NCBI GenBank assembly: GCA_011947345.1
Contig: JAAVTG010000555.1
Location: 1 to 24,243, forward strand
Source: Phytophthora quininea
Taxonomy: Eukaryota > Oomycota > Peronosporomycetes > Peronosporales > Peronosporaceae
Length of the DNA stretch: 24,243 nt
Reading direction: 5' to 3'
The translations under genes and the position numbers were made by a program. Shown here one piece after another: positions 1-9,626 of the stretch. Position 1 is the first letter of the stretch; each line of letters starts with the position of its first letter. The notes beneath the pieces were generated by a model, which made no database searches, was not told the origin of the DNA, and saw nothing but the letters and a program-made list of their open reading frames with translations.

Positions 1-289
1 GATTCCGATTTTGAGGTCAGATTTGGCCAATTCTGCGTCGTTTTTGAGCTACAGCCGCTCCAAAAAACTTTCTCGGCCAGCCAAAAGTTTGGGGAAAGGG
101 CTCCATTAGGGCTAACCGATCACCAGTCAAAACCGGAGGCTTTCATTGGTCCAGAAGGAGAACAGATGCCAAAACATCTGGTGTTTAATGTAAATGTAGG
201 GTTTTGAGGCGTCAACTCGACCAAACCGCAAAATGATGATTGCATCACGCGAAATCTGAGGAGCTGCTCTTGTATTAAATCTTATAGGT

Positions 290-688
290 CCTCGTCTTGA
301 CTGTCGCTGGCGATCTCCCTTCTCCAGCATCCGCACATTCGATGATTTCATCTTCTAGCGCACGGAGGTACTTGTCCTCTTCCCTTCGCACTTCCTTGTA
401 TGCACCTTTCCACTGCTTCGGTTCAATTCTACTTTGCCCTCTTCACCCTGGACCTACAAAATAGACCTTATAAATTACGGGAGGTAGCTAAAACTTAGGA
501 TTGGCAAGCCCCAGAACACCAACTTCGACACTTTCGGCCTTCTCACTCGCCTCGTAGGCTCCCCACACGCGCGAAATGGTGGTTGTTGGAGTCCTAACAC
601 ATTCGTGAACAAGTTCCCTTGTACGCCCCGCCCCTCGAGGCTGTCCTTCTCGAGTTTTGAGGGAAAACTTGTAGGCACTCACAATCAT
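290..688 (-). pseudogene. Unrecognised decayed ORF, two fragments
   Basis: I do not recognise this. The minus strand has a 66-codon open stretch from an ATG at 688 down to 488, with a possible helix-turn-helix-like segment (TTTISRVWGAYEAS). A second protein-like but frame-shifted stretch follows at about 430-290 and is acidic and helical (EEDKYLRALEDEIIEC). The two together look like one gene broken by stops and indels. A transposase N-terminus is one possibility, but no catalytic motif is visible. It lies downstream of the DIRS-like element and may belong to a different insertion. Confidence 0.2.
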
Positions 689-850
689 CGCATCCTCGGC
701 TTCGCTGGTCTTCTTCCCCTCGCCATGTTGGCACTCAGAACGGCACGAGGAGGCCTGGTGGAGTAGATAGAGGAGTGTTTCAGGATCATCTTGCGGGGCT
801 AAACAGTCTCAAACGGCCAATATTAGCTGAGTAAGGATGTCGGCGTGGGA

Positions 851-1282
851 TCAACATCGCTCTGCGGTATCAACTTTTATGGCCAGTACAATAGTGTAGG
901 CAATTCTGGTTGCGGATATTGACCATCTCACACCAGCCGATGTCGTGTATGCTGCAATCGGCAGATCCGTTGCCATTCGACCGCGGTGTAGCTTCAGACA
1001 GAGCGCGCCGAATACTGGACAGATAAAGGAGTGGCTGGAACGACAGAGTGTTCTAAGGGTGGTTGCGCCATGCTGGTTCGTCGTTGAGCCTCGTAGGCAG
1101 ATCCTCACCGATCTCGCTTGACCCGCGTTAGCGTCTCCCACCTTGCACATCCAGGACAGTAACGTCTTCATCGTTGAGGGCGAACCACCGGAACACGTTT
1201 CCGTCTACCGCAACCTCTGATCTCCGCAGGAGAAAGTAGAAAGCCATAGTCAGCTCCCCAGAGCATGCGGTCATCTTCGGAC

Positions 1283-1374
<92 letters not shown>

Positions 1375-1733
1375 CACTCCGACATAATCGCCAAGGTCAC
1401 TGGAGCTTTGCGAATCGACGGTGTCTCTAGGCGCTGAATGCTTTTCAGCAGCATACCAATCTGAGGATGGCCAAAAGCTGAGAGAGCCCCTTCCGCATAC
1501 ATGAAACGTTGCACGCCGTGTAGAAGACCCCGGATGGACGAGCTCCGCAGGCCGCGGCGATGGGCCCACAAAACGAGCCCAGTAGCGGTCGAGACAGATG
1601 AAGCCATATCGATACCGCGGAGGTATCTATCGACACCGAGGGCTCCGCAGCGTCGACACCATTCGGAAAATGCCCGGCGGTATTTTGGAAGTGTGGAAGT
1701 CGCTACAGAGTTGATCCGGAGATGTCGTGCCAA
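851..1733 (-). pseudogene. Tyrosine recombinase of DIRS-like element, broken
   Basis: The open stretch 1733-1128 encodes an N-terminal core-binding-like domain (RINSVATSTLPKYRRAFSEW at the start, then a KAPVT segment near residue 115) and, after the Ser-Leu repeat, the motif FYFLLRRSEVA at about 1212-1235. This matches the first catalytic-arginine region of YR recombinases. The reading then changes frame: 1171-851 carries a segment beginning ICLRGSTTNQHG and FICPVFGALCL, typical of the middle of these recombinases. A convincing His-x-x-Arg plus catalytic Tyr C-terminal box is not preserved before the frame closes. Frames also change just before the LLRRSE motif. This is the integrating enzyme of the retroelement, now inactive. 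Confidence 0.75.
1286..1371. repeat. (AG)43 dinucleotide microsatellite
   Basis: This is an uninterrupted 86-bp AG tract. It lies inside the recombinase gene and on the coding (minus) strand reads as CT repeats, giving alternating Ser-Leu codons. Both flanks are recombinase sequence, so the tract expanded within the gene. Confidence 0.97.
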
Positions 1734-1849
1734 TTGCCTCGAACGCCTCCAGCGACGCCGTGGTCTGTGTAGGAAACCAAGATACAGTTAGTTTATGAAA
1801 GCGTTTAGTCGTGTCAGTATTTTGCGCTACGCGGGACCTCAGGTCAGCG

Positions 1850-2195
1850 AGGTGGTTGAGGCGACCAGTGACGTGACGAGACGAGAATCGGAGGTTGTAT
1901 GAAACTGCCCACAGAGCGAGAAGCCTCAGAATGGTTTCAGCTCGGGGTTCCGAGTGCACAGTCAGTTCTGCCACGCCACCGCCGACGTGTTATCGACGTT
2001 GAAACAGACACGAGCCGGGACGAAATGTCGGAGTCGCCGCCAGGAAGGCCCTCGCACGTGTACAGCGAACGCGAGCGACATGAGCTCGCGAAAGTTAATT
2101 CACAACCGTTGGTTTCTCCCTCTTGGAATCCAAAAATGAGCGCGCGGTCAGCGTCCGTGAATTCGTTGGCCAGGAAGTGCTTGCGCGACACATCG
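1850..2195 (-). pseudogene. RNase H domain, C-terminal part, of DIRS-like element
   Basis: Reading the minus strand from about 2195, one frame gives DVSRKHFLANEFTDADRALI and then an EGETNG segment. A second frame gives INFRELMSLAFAVHVRG and then CFNVDNTSAVAWQN, the RNase H segment with its conserved Asp-Asn. A third frame gives FSSRHVTGRLNHLADLRSR (1879-1840), the typical end of retroelement RNase H. At least two frame changes and a TGA separate these pieces. The matching N-terminal piece with the first catalytic Asp is at 3083-3180, on the other side of the 879-bp insertion. In life the domain degrades the RNA template during reverse transcription; here it is dead. Confidence 0.75.
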
Positions 2196-2199
2196 AGGG
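2196..2199. other. Target-site duplication AGGG, left copy
   Basis: The four bases AGGG directly precede the left inverted end of the nested insertion. They recur as AGGG at 3079-3082 directly after its right end. Confidence 0.7.
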
Positions 2200-3078
2200 T
2201 GTGGTGAAGCGGTTTTCCGGAAATGCGGTCGATACGAGAACCTAGCATGCTCGATCCAGACTCAGATCCCCGGATCAGATATGGGTACATCGCGGAATCA
2301 ATGCGGGCGATCCAGATCTGCAACTGAGGCCGTTCCAGGCGTGGTCTGGCACACCAGAGGACTAATCAAGTGACAACATCCAGCGGCAGGTATAGAAATG
2401 GTGCAGATGACAGGTTTTGGATGGCATCTCCATGGATCCACTCATAATTTGCTTAATACAGAGTCGAATTTGCCTCGTACACCACAAGTGCCCTTCTTAG
2501 CGCCTAAGACTACGGGATCTACATTGGCCCAGTCCAGCTACGTCGGGATCACCGCGGATGAAGCAGCGCTCGGGTGATCTGGATAGTATATTGGCCAGAT
2601 CCACTCGCAGCCTGGATCCACTAGTACCACGTGCGGATCCGAAGTCTTCTGGAGTTACTACTTGGCCAGGACGACTGATCGACCCTCAACCCCCAAGATC
2701 ACGCTATTGGAAGCGTCAAGTAAGAAGAAAAAAAAGACAACACCCCCTCAAGGCAACCCCCACCTGGATCCAAGATCCAGGCCCCAGATCAAGATCCAGG
2801 CCCCAGATCCAAGTAGATCCAAGCGATTACTGGTCTGGTAATTATTCAAGGACGCAGAGTACAGATTCCCGCCTGCTCCTTACCTCCCACGTCCCACCAA
2901 GACGTTCGATCTTCAAAGATCAAGCATCCTCGAAGGGCCCGAAGAGCAGATCCAGCCCGCCGACGGGTACACAAGGTGAGCACACTTCAGCATCCCCATG
3001 GATATCGGAGTACCCCCCTCCGTTAGTCGGTGTCTGGGCGCAGTGGGAGCGGATTTTGATAAACCCCGCTACACCACA
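2200..3078. mobile_element. 879-bp nested insertion (solo LTR or non-autonomous TIR element)
   Basis: The segment begins TGTGGTGAAGCGG (2200-2212) and ends CCGCTACACCACA (3066-3078). These are inverted repeats matching at 12 of 13 positions. It is flanked by AGGG on both sides. It sits inside the RNase H domain of the DIRS-like element; deleting it with one AGGG joins ILCAL to DVSRKHF in frame. The inside holds no recognised gene. The 206-codon plus-strand open frame at 2558-3178 runs past the insertion's right end into antisense RNase H and is judged spurious. TG...CA ends with a 4-bp duplication suit a solo LTR; Ginger-type DNA transposons also have TGT...ACA ends and 4-bp duplications. I cannot choose between them. 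Confidence 0.72.
2769..2825. repeat. Short GATCC-rich tandem repeat
   Basis: Within the nested insertion, AAGATCCAGGCCCCAGATC occurs twice in direct succession at about 2777-2815, flanked by further GATCCAAG words. GATC and GGATCC words are unusually frequent between 2430 and 2830. Confidence 0.7.
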
Positions 3079-3082
3079 AGGG
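3079..3082. other. Target-site duplication AGGG, right copy
   Basis: AGGG directly follows the right inverted end of the nested insertion and matches 2196-2199. Confidence 0.7.
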
Positions 3083-3180
3083 CACACAGAATGTAGTTGG
3101 GTGCGTCCACGTACACCACTACGTCGGCCGGCGGTTGCGCAGCGAAGTATTGAAGAGGGTCCCATTCAGGGCATCTAAAT
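3083..3180 (-). pseudogene. RNase H domain, N-terminal part, of DIRS-like element
   Basis: The minus strand reads FAAQPPADVVVYVDAPNYIL (about 3150-3091) followed by CAL. This is the opening strand of retroelement RNase H, with the first catalytic Asp in VVVYVDAPN. The frame runs into the nested insertion at 3078, where a TAG soon ends it. Its continuation resumes at about 2195. Confidence 0.72.
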
Positions 3181-3239
3181 CCAAGATATGACGCCAGCAG
3201 GTTTAATCAGGGCGCATTGCCGTGGACGCTAGAATTCGA

Positions 3240-4520
3240 TGCGACCGTCCGTGACCGAATTCTGCGACTCAAAGACACTGAAGAAATGTTCATGCTGGTC
3301 GAACGCGCGTAACGACGTGTCGTAATGAATCCAGTGGTGACTGTAACTCGTTGGTCGAGATATCCTGCGCCGCTGCCGTTGTTATCACCCGGAGTCGGGC
3401 CTTCGAGAATTTTCCTCCGGCATGGACACAGTGAGATGTTCTGCGTCAAAGATTACGCCGAGGACCTTCAAACGATGGTGCCAGCCAGTAAACTTCTCTT
3501 CATTCACTGCGTGCGGCCCAAGAACAACTGTCATTGCACGCCGCAGTGAACGCTCAGCTTCGTAGCAATCACCCGCAAGATCAGAGACGACGTTGACATG
3601 ATCGTCCACCCAACGGTAGCTGTAAAAGGCTGACTGGTGCGAGAGCAGAACGTCGAACCGTGAATTTGCAAGATTGCCCCGCCATAGATTTCATATTCAG
3701 CAGGAGAGAGTGTCCATCAAACGGCGCGAACAAGTCAATAATCAGGGCGTTTGCCTCAGGAATAGTACCACTGAACAGATAAACACTTTCACTATGCAGA
3801 GCTACGTTGCGGAAAGCCGTCATGGCATCACCTCCTTGTAGCCAAGCCGGCGCTGATCTCGGGCCGGTGGACGAAGCAAGAATTTGCTTAGTGACGGAGT
3901 CACAGGACTCATACTTAGAAGCAGGGGGTACCACCAACCTTGGTGGCCTCGCTCACCGAGTGGCCGCCAGGAAACGAGAAATCATGGATCGTTCGACCGG
4001 ACACGGATAGATCACCGTGAGTTTTGGCCACCACGCCAAACGGACTCAAGATGATTCTGTCCCACATGTCAAGGATGTCAAGGTCGACCACCAGATATCT
4101 GCCGACGTCTTGTTCTCGACGCACGTTACTGTCCAAAACTGGTAAATGTTCGACGGCGGAAATATGGTTGTTGGGCTGGCGAGGACGCGTAAGTAGATCA
4201 ATTGCATCCCGTGGAAACACACGGATGCCCTCCGACGCCGTAGCTTTCGGACGACCGAGACGGGGATATGCACCACAGAATAGGCCGACGGCAGCTAGAT
4301 CAATGGCTTTGTTCGGGCAATAATAAACTTCTGTTCGAAAATGCCATAGCTCCACAAACTTGGCGAGCAGCATGCGCGTCCGACGCACGAAATCGGACAC
4401 GACTTGTTGCAGTGGGGCGTTGATCTGGGACGCTGGATTCGGTGGGTATGTAGTTGGTGGAAATATTAGATGACAGAAACAAACACTGTGGTGAGGTGAG
4501 CAAGTCGGTGCGATCCCCAC
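3240..4520 (-). pseudogene. Reverse transcriptase of DIRS-like element, broken
   Basis: Three overlapping minus-strand frames together give a reverse transcriptase. 4520-3915 carries the fingers/palm entry (ILSPFGVVAKTHGDLSVSGR, then HDFSFPGG). 3937-3581 carries the GDAMTAFR segment with the motif A Asp (about 3829) and IIDLFAPFDG. A third frame carries YRWVDDHVNVV at about 3615-3590, the catalytic motif C (WVDD in place of the more common YxDD), followed by KVLGVIFDAEHLTVSMPEEN. The connection region toward RNase H (about 3385-3185) is protein-like but shifted. The active-site aspartates are still readable, but at least three frame changes make a working protein unlikely. Confidence 0.82.
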
Positions 4521-4713
4521 TCAGATAGACGGGTATTATAATTGATCATCAGCTCGACAAAGTCTGCTGTGGAAGGCGCTGCAAATGGAGATGCCACCGA
4601 CCCGTGGCGTCCCACGCTGGGCTCCTGTACACATCAAGCATAGACAAGGGTATGTTAGCATTACCAAAAGATAGCATGATAAACGAATCGGGGACTCGTC
4701 CTGGGTCAGTAAC

Positions 4714-5320
4714 GTGGGTCCGACCTACTTGCGGTGCGTCTCCAGAGGACGAATCAGGAGGCTAAGGCCTGCGGAGCTCATCCCGTCTAGGCTTGTGGAG
4801 CCGATGCAGTACGTTACTGGGCAAGTCAGCTACACGGGGCCGAGGCTCGTCGAGCCTGGCGGACTGGGCATGTCGAGGATCGGGAGCCGACGCGGCGAAT
4901 CTCCGAAGAACATGTCGGGAGGCTTGTGGAGCCTGAGGCGAGCGTGTTCAGGCCCGTGAGGGCGACGCGGTGCGGAACCAGGCGAGTCCTGCACGTCACG
5001 AGCGTGCGGCGAGCGCCGCATACCGAGAGTCCGGGCGGGGTGAGTTTGACAGTAGGCGAAACATCCAACACGGTCTCCGAGCCGCAGAGGTACAGGCTCT
5101 GCAAGAGTATTATCTTCGATTTCGGCAGCGCTACGGAAGGGCCTAGTGCGGTACGAACTTGGAAAGGGTGAAGACTGGGTGGCCGAATGTCAGATATCGG
5201 TAGCACGAGGACGTGACGGCGTACGGGGGCCGCGCCTCTGTCCGAAACGACTTCGAGCCCACGCGAGGAGATCCGGATGCAGAGCAGACGGCCACTTATC
5301 GACACAGTCAGTCCGAGCGC
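4714..5320 (+). pseudogene. Unrecognised degenerate ORF with RLVEP repeats
   Basis: This GC-rich stretch has open frames on both strands. The plus strand gives 81-codon frames at 4714-4959 and 4926-5171, then a further frame to about 5310 (EDWVAECQISVARGRDGVRG). The peptide RLVEP recurs at about 4790, 4843 and, after a frame change, 4921. The DNA word behind it is GGCTYGTSGAGCC. The overlapping minus-strand frame 5335-4826 (169 codons) is less protein-like to my eye but lies on the strand of the DIRS-like element. I assign no function. Strand and reality are both uncertain. Confidence 0.25.
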
Positions 5321-5601
5321 AGTGACGATTGCCACCGGGGCAGCATTGACCTGAAAAATGTCGTAGCCACGGTTCTTTGTTGTGTAAATTTCTGGGTAGA
5401 AGACCTTGGAGGTGCGGCGGAATTCTTGATGTCAGTGACGACTGCTGTGCAGATTGTTGCCCGAGGTGGTGCTTGAAAACGGCCCGTGTTGATTCGGCTG
5501 CTGGTAACCGGCACCGGTATTGTGGCGACGGTGACGAGGTCGGCTATCTACTGGGGCGACGCCGCGGAGATTACTTCAACCGCTTGTACATAGCGTTCCC
5601 A

Positions 5602-5934
5602 TCAATTTGGAGGCTCGGAAGCGAGGGCCTCGAGTGCCTCCCCGAGCCATAAGTCCACGTAATTCAGCGTGAAACGAACCACCGAACTGGTCGGATTTCG
5701 ATCGCTCCGTTCACGCTCGGACACGAAGTGCCGGAGTGCGGAGGCGAGTTGCTGTCCATAATCGAACCAGAATTCACTCACGAAGTTGATAAAGCCAGTT
5801 GTAGCCAGAGCGAGGTCACGCATGGAATTGCATGGTGGGCGTGAGGCTTCAGGAAGCTCAGCACCAGGAACGGAAGCAAGTTGAACGACCCGATTGGTTG
5901 ACGCTGCAGCAAACGTGGTATTGCGTTGCTTCAC
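5602..5934 (-). pseudogene. Gag/capsid-like ORF of DIRS-like element
   Basis: The 110-codon frame starts at 5934. Its second half is strongly protein-like and helical (FINFVSEFWFDYGQQLASAL, then HFVSERERS, VVRFTLNYVDLWLGEALEAL). The pattern of aromatic and leucine residues and the position just upstream of the reverse transcriptase suggest the structural (Gag) protein of the element. The frame stops after EPPN, but WERYVQAVEVISAASPQ continues in a shifted frame, so the gene is broken. No zinc knuckle was found. The Gag assignment rests on context and general character rather than on a diagnostic motif. Confidence 0.45.
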
Positions 5935-6372
5935 ATGATTGACGCACCTCGGAAACCTAGTCTCTCACTGAATATAGCCATAACCACTGGCGCGTTGACG
6001 TGGAATCGATCCCGCATGTGTGAACAAAAGAAAAGAGCATAAGAATGGGGTGAGTATACAATACCTCCAGGCGCGTGTAAGTCTTGGAATAGTCGATGAG
6101 CGGTCAGGGTGTCTTCAGGGGCGGGTAGAAGCTATGCTTGATGCGGTTGGCCGGATACGGGAAGCTCTGGCTGGTAATACTGAAGAGATGCGTCGGCGCC
6201 GCGACGGGAACGCCGTAGGGCACCTAATGTCGGCAACGACCGAAGACGAGGCTGGAGCGCGTTGGAGCAGTACTATCGGGGAGGTGGGGTGTCGGATGAC
6301 ACCGGAGAAACCCCAGTATTCGTAGTGGTGGGGGTGAGGCGGTTGGGTGCACCGGCTGCGTCACTAATGCGC

Positions 6373-7350
6373 TCACTGTGGCCGCAAGGGGTTAAGCCGG
6401 TCGGATAAGAGCGACAGCCGGGCTTCCAGCGATGAAGAGGTTGCTGCTGGCGCAGCTGTAGTTGTATCATTGAAATTCTCGGCCAGGGGGTCAACGGCTA
6501 AGCCGAAGGCCGAGCCAGGTAGCGATGATGTGGACGCGTACGATTGGGCGACATTCGTTGGGACCTTGTCCCCAGAAGTAGCCGGTCGCTGGGATGTGAC
6601 AACAGCGGCTGTCTTTATATCCGTGCGCTGCCAAGCATGACGACTCTCCGAAGCCGTCGTTTTCGTCGTTTTCGTCGTTTTCTTGCGCGCTTTAGTCGAA
6701 CGGGTTCTCGTCTTACGCGGCCGTTTAGCGGTACTTGTAGTAGCTCTTGGTGGGACCTGAACGTTCACATCGAATCCGACGGGAACGTCGGCAGAGGTAG
6801 TGGACAATGCCACACCGGGATCGCCTCTCGTAGAGACGTCAGGGGTGGCCGAGATCGGAGAGGGGAGAGATTCTTTCGAAACAGTTGGCTTTGGTGTGGC
6901 AGCTCCGAAAACGAAATGAGGTCTGCCTCGCTCGCGCACGAAAGACCATTTCCGCCTTCCGCTTCGCTCCAACCGCTCCACAAATCAGCAAGCCCAGTCT
7001 CCTAAAACGCTGCATATAGGACCGTTGTGGCGACCGGCCATCGGCGATGAGCGAGGGAGTGGGCTGGAGAACGTACTTCTCGGCCTCGAGAACCATGTGC
7101 AGTCACCAAACCTCCAGCGTGATCTGCAGACGGAGGCCGAGCCTGGCGCGCCAGGGATGTAGGAGATCGCTGGCCCGCGCGTGGAGACGAATGCGTGCCT
7201 GATGTACGGCGTGTGGGCGTCGAGCTGCTCATAGAATCGCTGTTTGCAGGCGACCGAGCTTTCCTTCCTAGCGTCGGCATCCACCCCCGCTCCGGTGACC
7301 AGTTCAGCATGCGTCTCAGCGTTGAGCTTGATATAGTTGGCAGAGACAGC
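6373..7350 (-). pseudogene. Broken basic, Ser/Thr-rich ORF, possible first ORF of the retroelement
   Basis: The longest piece is 202 codons (6981-6373). It starts with a basic segment (MERLERSGRRKWSFVRERGR), followed by a Pro/Thr-rich linker, a lysine-rich patch (KRPRKTRTRSTKARKKTTKT, about 6725-6660) and a helical end (SSSLEARLSLLSDRLNPLRP). Two shifted frames upstream appear to be its N-terminal part: LEAEKYVLQPTPSLIADG near 7090-7040 and FYEQLDAHTPYIRHAFVS near 7230-7170. The repeated TTTCGTCG words at about 6655-6690 encode the KTTKTT run. A disordered, nucleic-acid-binding Gag N-terminus would fit. No domain is recognised. Confidence 0.4.
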
Positions 7351-7439
7351 GGGGAAGGTTGTGTTAAGGGGAACGGAGGTGGTACTTGGAAAGCCCTACT
7401 TGTCGACGACAACGATAGCTTCTCGCTTCTAAACCTCAT

Positions 7440-8045
7440 CGTGGTGCTGGCTGGTGGTTGGGCTTCGGATCAATTCTGGAAGCGGTCGAGGGAGCATGGA
7501 GGGAATTCGGAGGTTCCGATCACAATTCGGATTTATTCGGAATTTTCCTCTTTACGGGGGTCAATCGAAGTATATATTAGTGGGAGCTTATGCAATGGCC
7601 ATCGGCTCAGTTCGAAAAAGGGACGAAGAGAGGCGAGTTTCTTCTTGCTTGCGTGGTGTTCTTCAGGTTTCGAAGTGGGGAGAACGCCACGCGGCCAAAC
7701 TGGTGGCCTGCGGCTCACTGAGCTAGCGGTATATATTACTGGTGTGTACCAGTATACTGGTATAACGAAAAGACAACTTTAAGTGGAAAACATAATAGCT
7801 TACCCGGGCCCAGTGGTCCCGGGGAAAAACGCAGTTCGTAAACGTTAATTTTATCCTTTAAAGTTCTTTTGAGTAAAATCACTATTTTATTCTTCGAAGT
7901 AAAAATAAATAAATCACTAAATGAATTTTGATTTAAAAATTGAATGTAAACTAGGCGTTTGCTAAACTTATGTGTTACACACGATTTGACGCCTTTTGAG
8001 CGCATGTCACCGACGATTCACTGCTGTGCGTCGCCAAGTGACAGT
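7440..8045. other. Gene-free AT-rich spacer
   Basis: I see no supported gene. Short frames on both strands are not protein-like. The word GTATATATTA occurs at about 7569 and again at 7729. AT content is high between about 7830 and 7950. The palindrome at 7747-7762 is listed separately. Confidence 0.6.
7738..7762. repeat. Palindrome with alternating ACTGGT/ACCAGT words
   Basis: TACCAGTATACTGGTA (7747-7762) is a perfect 16-bp palindrome. The preceding ACTGGT (7738-7743) adds a third arm, so ACTGGT, ACCAGT and ACTGGT alternate and two competing hairpins are possible. It could be a transposon terminus or a protein-binding site; no partner end was found. Confidence 0.6.
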
Positions 8046-8051
8046 AGAACT

Positions 8052-9083
8052 TCAGGCTTCATCTGCATTGCCATCTTCATCCGCACTGTTGTCTTCATCT
8101 GCGCTATCATCATATTCACTGGATGAGCTAGGCCTGTAGGATCTACTTGAGCTGGAGCTAGACTCGAGCAAATGACTCAGATCAAGATCCCCATATTCTT
8201 CTGCCTCGGATCCTCTCAATAACTGTGTTTTGCGCCACTGGGGTGGTAACCATCCTTCCACGACCGTGGGCACTGTCATTACCATCATTGGTGCCAGGTG
8301 GGGTGGGGCGGGGCGCCAGTGCACGGGTCGTCCCGGCTCCAAGCCGACCGCGTCTGCTGCCTCCTAATGGAGCAAATTTCCTCGCATAGCAATACGGCCT
8401 TGGTCCACCCCGTCGCAAAGCAGCTCGCGTTGAAGACAACGATGCTCGTCGACCCCTTCTAGGTGGAGAGAGGTGAGCTACGTCACGAGCTAGCACACCA
8501 GCAGGTTCCTGGTCACCACGTACCACCTGCACTTGGGTTTCGTGATAGCGAACTCGTGCTCCTCCCTCCTCTGCTATTTGCTTCATTATGTCGTATTGCA
8601 TTTTCCATCGAGCACCATGAGCACCCGCAAAAGTATCTCCAATCACTTTATCAACGTCTCTAGTGACTTCTCTCGCCAGGTCAAGATCGCGGCGAGCGAC
8701 ACGCAAACTTTCCAAGGATACGATTTAGTCGTTTGGGGGGGCAATAGCAGTATTGGCCGCTGCCAGCCTCGATTGAGGGCGTGGTGAGGCGGGTTAAAGC
8801 GCGGAAAATTCGCGAGTGAGACTTCTGGAGTTGGGCAGCCCCTCGGCTCCCTCGTGCTCTTGTCGGCTAATCTAGTCTGTTGGTTTCGAAACTCCTATCC
8901 TCGATCCGGAAACCAGAGCACACATCGCATGCTCTCCAGATCACGGCAACTGTTTGTTTCTGGGTTGTTAGCGGGGTGCTGCAGACGCTCGTTATAGAAC
9001 TCCCGAAGCCGCTGTATCACTAAGTCAAACGCTGCAGTCTCCTCTGCAATGGCCTGCGGGCGAGATTTCGTTATTGGGTTCAT
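8052..9083 (-). pseudogene. Coiled-coil/acidic-tail family, copy A, broken
   Basis: This family is not recognised. The N-terminal piece starts at an ATG at 9083 (MNPITKSRPQAIAEETAAFD, ending at 8895). The middle piece at about 8745-8182 includes DLAREVTRDVDKVIGDTFAG and YDIMKQIAEEGG. The C-terminal piece, in a different frame, ends at 8052 with a Ser-rich run and the acidic repeat DDSADEDNSADEDGNADEA. TAA and frame changes separate the pieces. The segments AIAEETAAFD and AREVTRDVDKVIGDTF match equivalent segments of copy B and, more weakly, copy C. The protein would be mostly helical, with a basic Arg-rich linker and an acidic tail. No signal peptide, membrane segment or catalytic motif is visible. 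Confidence 0.5.
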
Positions 9084-9269
9084 ATCAATGTCAATGCAAA
9101 GTAAATGTGTGAGTACAATCAGCTCTGTTGTCAACATCTATCCATGGAGGTACATGGAATCCCGTTCCATAATGTGCGGTGTGAGGCAATAGTTCCACGT
9201 CTACAAGCGTGAAAACAAGTAGTGCACTGATCTCAGCATTGTCATCTACACTTCAAAGCACCTGATAGC

Positions 9270-9440
9270 TACAGCTGCGCTATAATGGTGCTCATCAACA
9301 CGATGGCCATTCACAGCATGCTTTGGCACAATGTAGCACGACAGCTTGAAGTAGCACGACGGCCGTTCACAACAGTAATACGGTCATGGTGGGCACCGCG
9401 ATGGCCATGCCCTGCAGCACGACGGCTGTGATATACCCAA
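9270..9440. repeat. Degenerate short-repeat cluster, left
   Basis: Loose copies of a unit near AGCACGACGGCCGTTCACAG recur here (GATGGCCATTCACAGCATG, AGCACGACGGCCGTTCACAAC, AGCACGACGGCTGTGATA). A similar cluster lies at 10280-10460, on the other side of copy B. The units are too diverged to give an exact period by eye. Confidence 0.5.
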
Positions 9441-9626
9441 CAACAAAGCCAATTGCGGGGACGCATCCACCAGACGACGGACTAGCAGATTAGAGAGGCT
9501 TGAGTGTGCGAAGTCTAGATAAGTTACAAGCCAGGTTATGTTTAGTAGAGAGAGAAAACCAACTTATTAATTCTTAAGATGACCACCGATGACATGTTCT
9601 ACTCGCTTTGTAGGTTGTTGCTAGTT

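Larger units (their letters stand above)
851..6000 (-). mobile_element. Decayed DIRS-like (tyrosine-recombinase) retrotransposon
   Basis: On the minus strand the domains run Gag-like (about 5934-5600), reverse transcriptase (4520-3240), RNase H (3180-3083 plus 2195-1850) and tyrosine recombinase (1733-851). Reverse transcriptase, RNase H and recombinase in this order, with no DDE integrase, is the hallmark of the DIRS/Ngaro/PAT class, which integrates with a tyrosine recombinase. The coding region is broken by several frameshifts, an internal (AG)n expansion and a nested insertion at 2200-3078. I could not identify terminal repeats by eye, so the outer ends are approximate. The element may extend up to about 7.4 kb if the broken ORF at 6373-7350 is its first ORF. 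It is almost certainly immobile. Confidence 0.8.

Noticed and set aside
2478..3080. 11-bp direct repeat TACACCACAAG (2478-2488, 3070-3080) as the target duplication of the insertion
   Set aside because: It does not explain the break in RNase H. The AGGG duplication with the inverted ends at 2200 and 3078 joins the reading frame exactly and is preferred.
2558..3178. 206-codon plus-strand open frame
   Set aside because: It spans the nested insertion and the antisense of the RNase H start, is built largely from GATCC repeats, and has no domain-like pattern.
4826..5335. 169-codon minus-strand open frame as a separate gene
   Set aside because: No recognisable motif, and the opposite strand reads at least as well. 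It is mentioned only within the ambiguous 4714-5320 entry.
7195..7782. 195-codon plus-strand open frame
   Set aside because: It is antisense to protein-like minus-strand fragments (7230-7040) and runs on into the non-coding palindrome region. Composition is not protein-like in its second half.
8776..8800. Sequence resembling the left end of the nested insertion (GAGGGCGTGGTGAGGCGGGTT)
   Set aside because: Similarity is about 20 bp with mismatches and there is no partner end or target duplication nearby.
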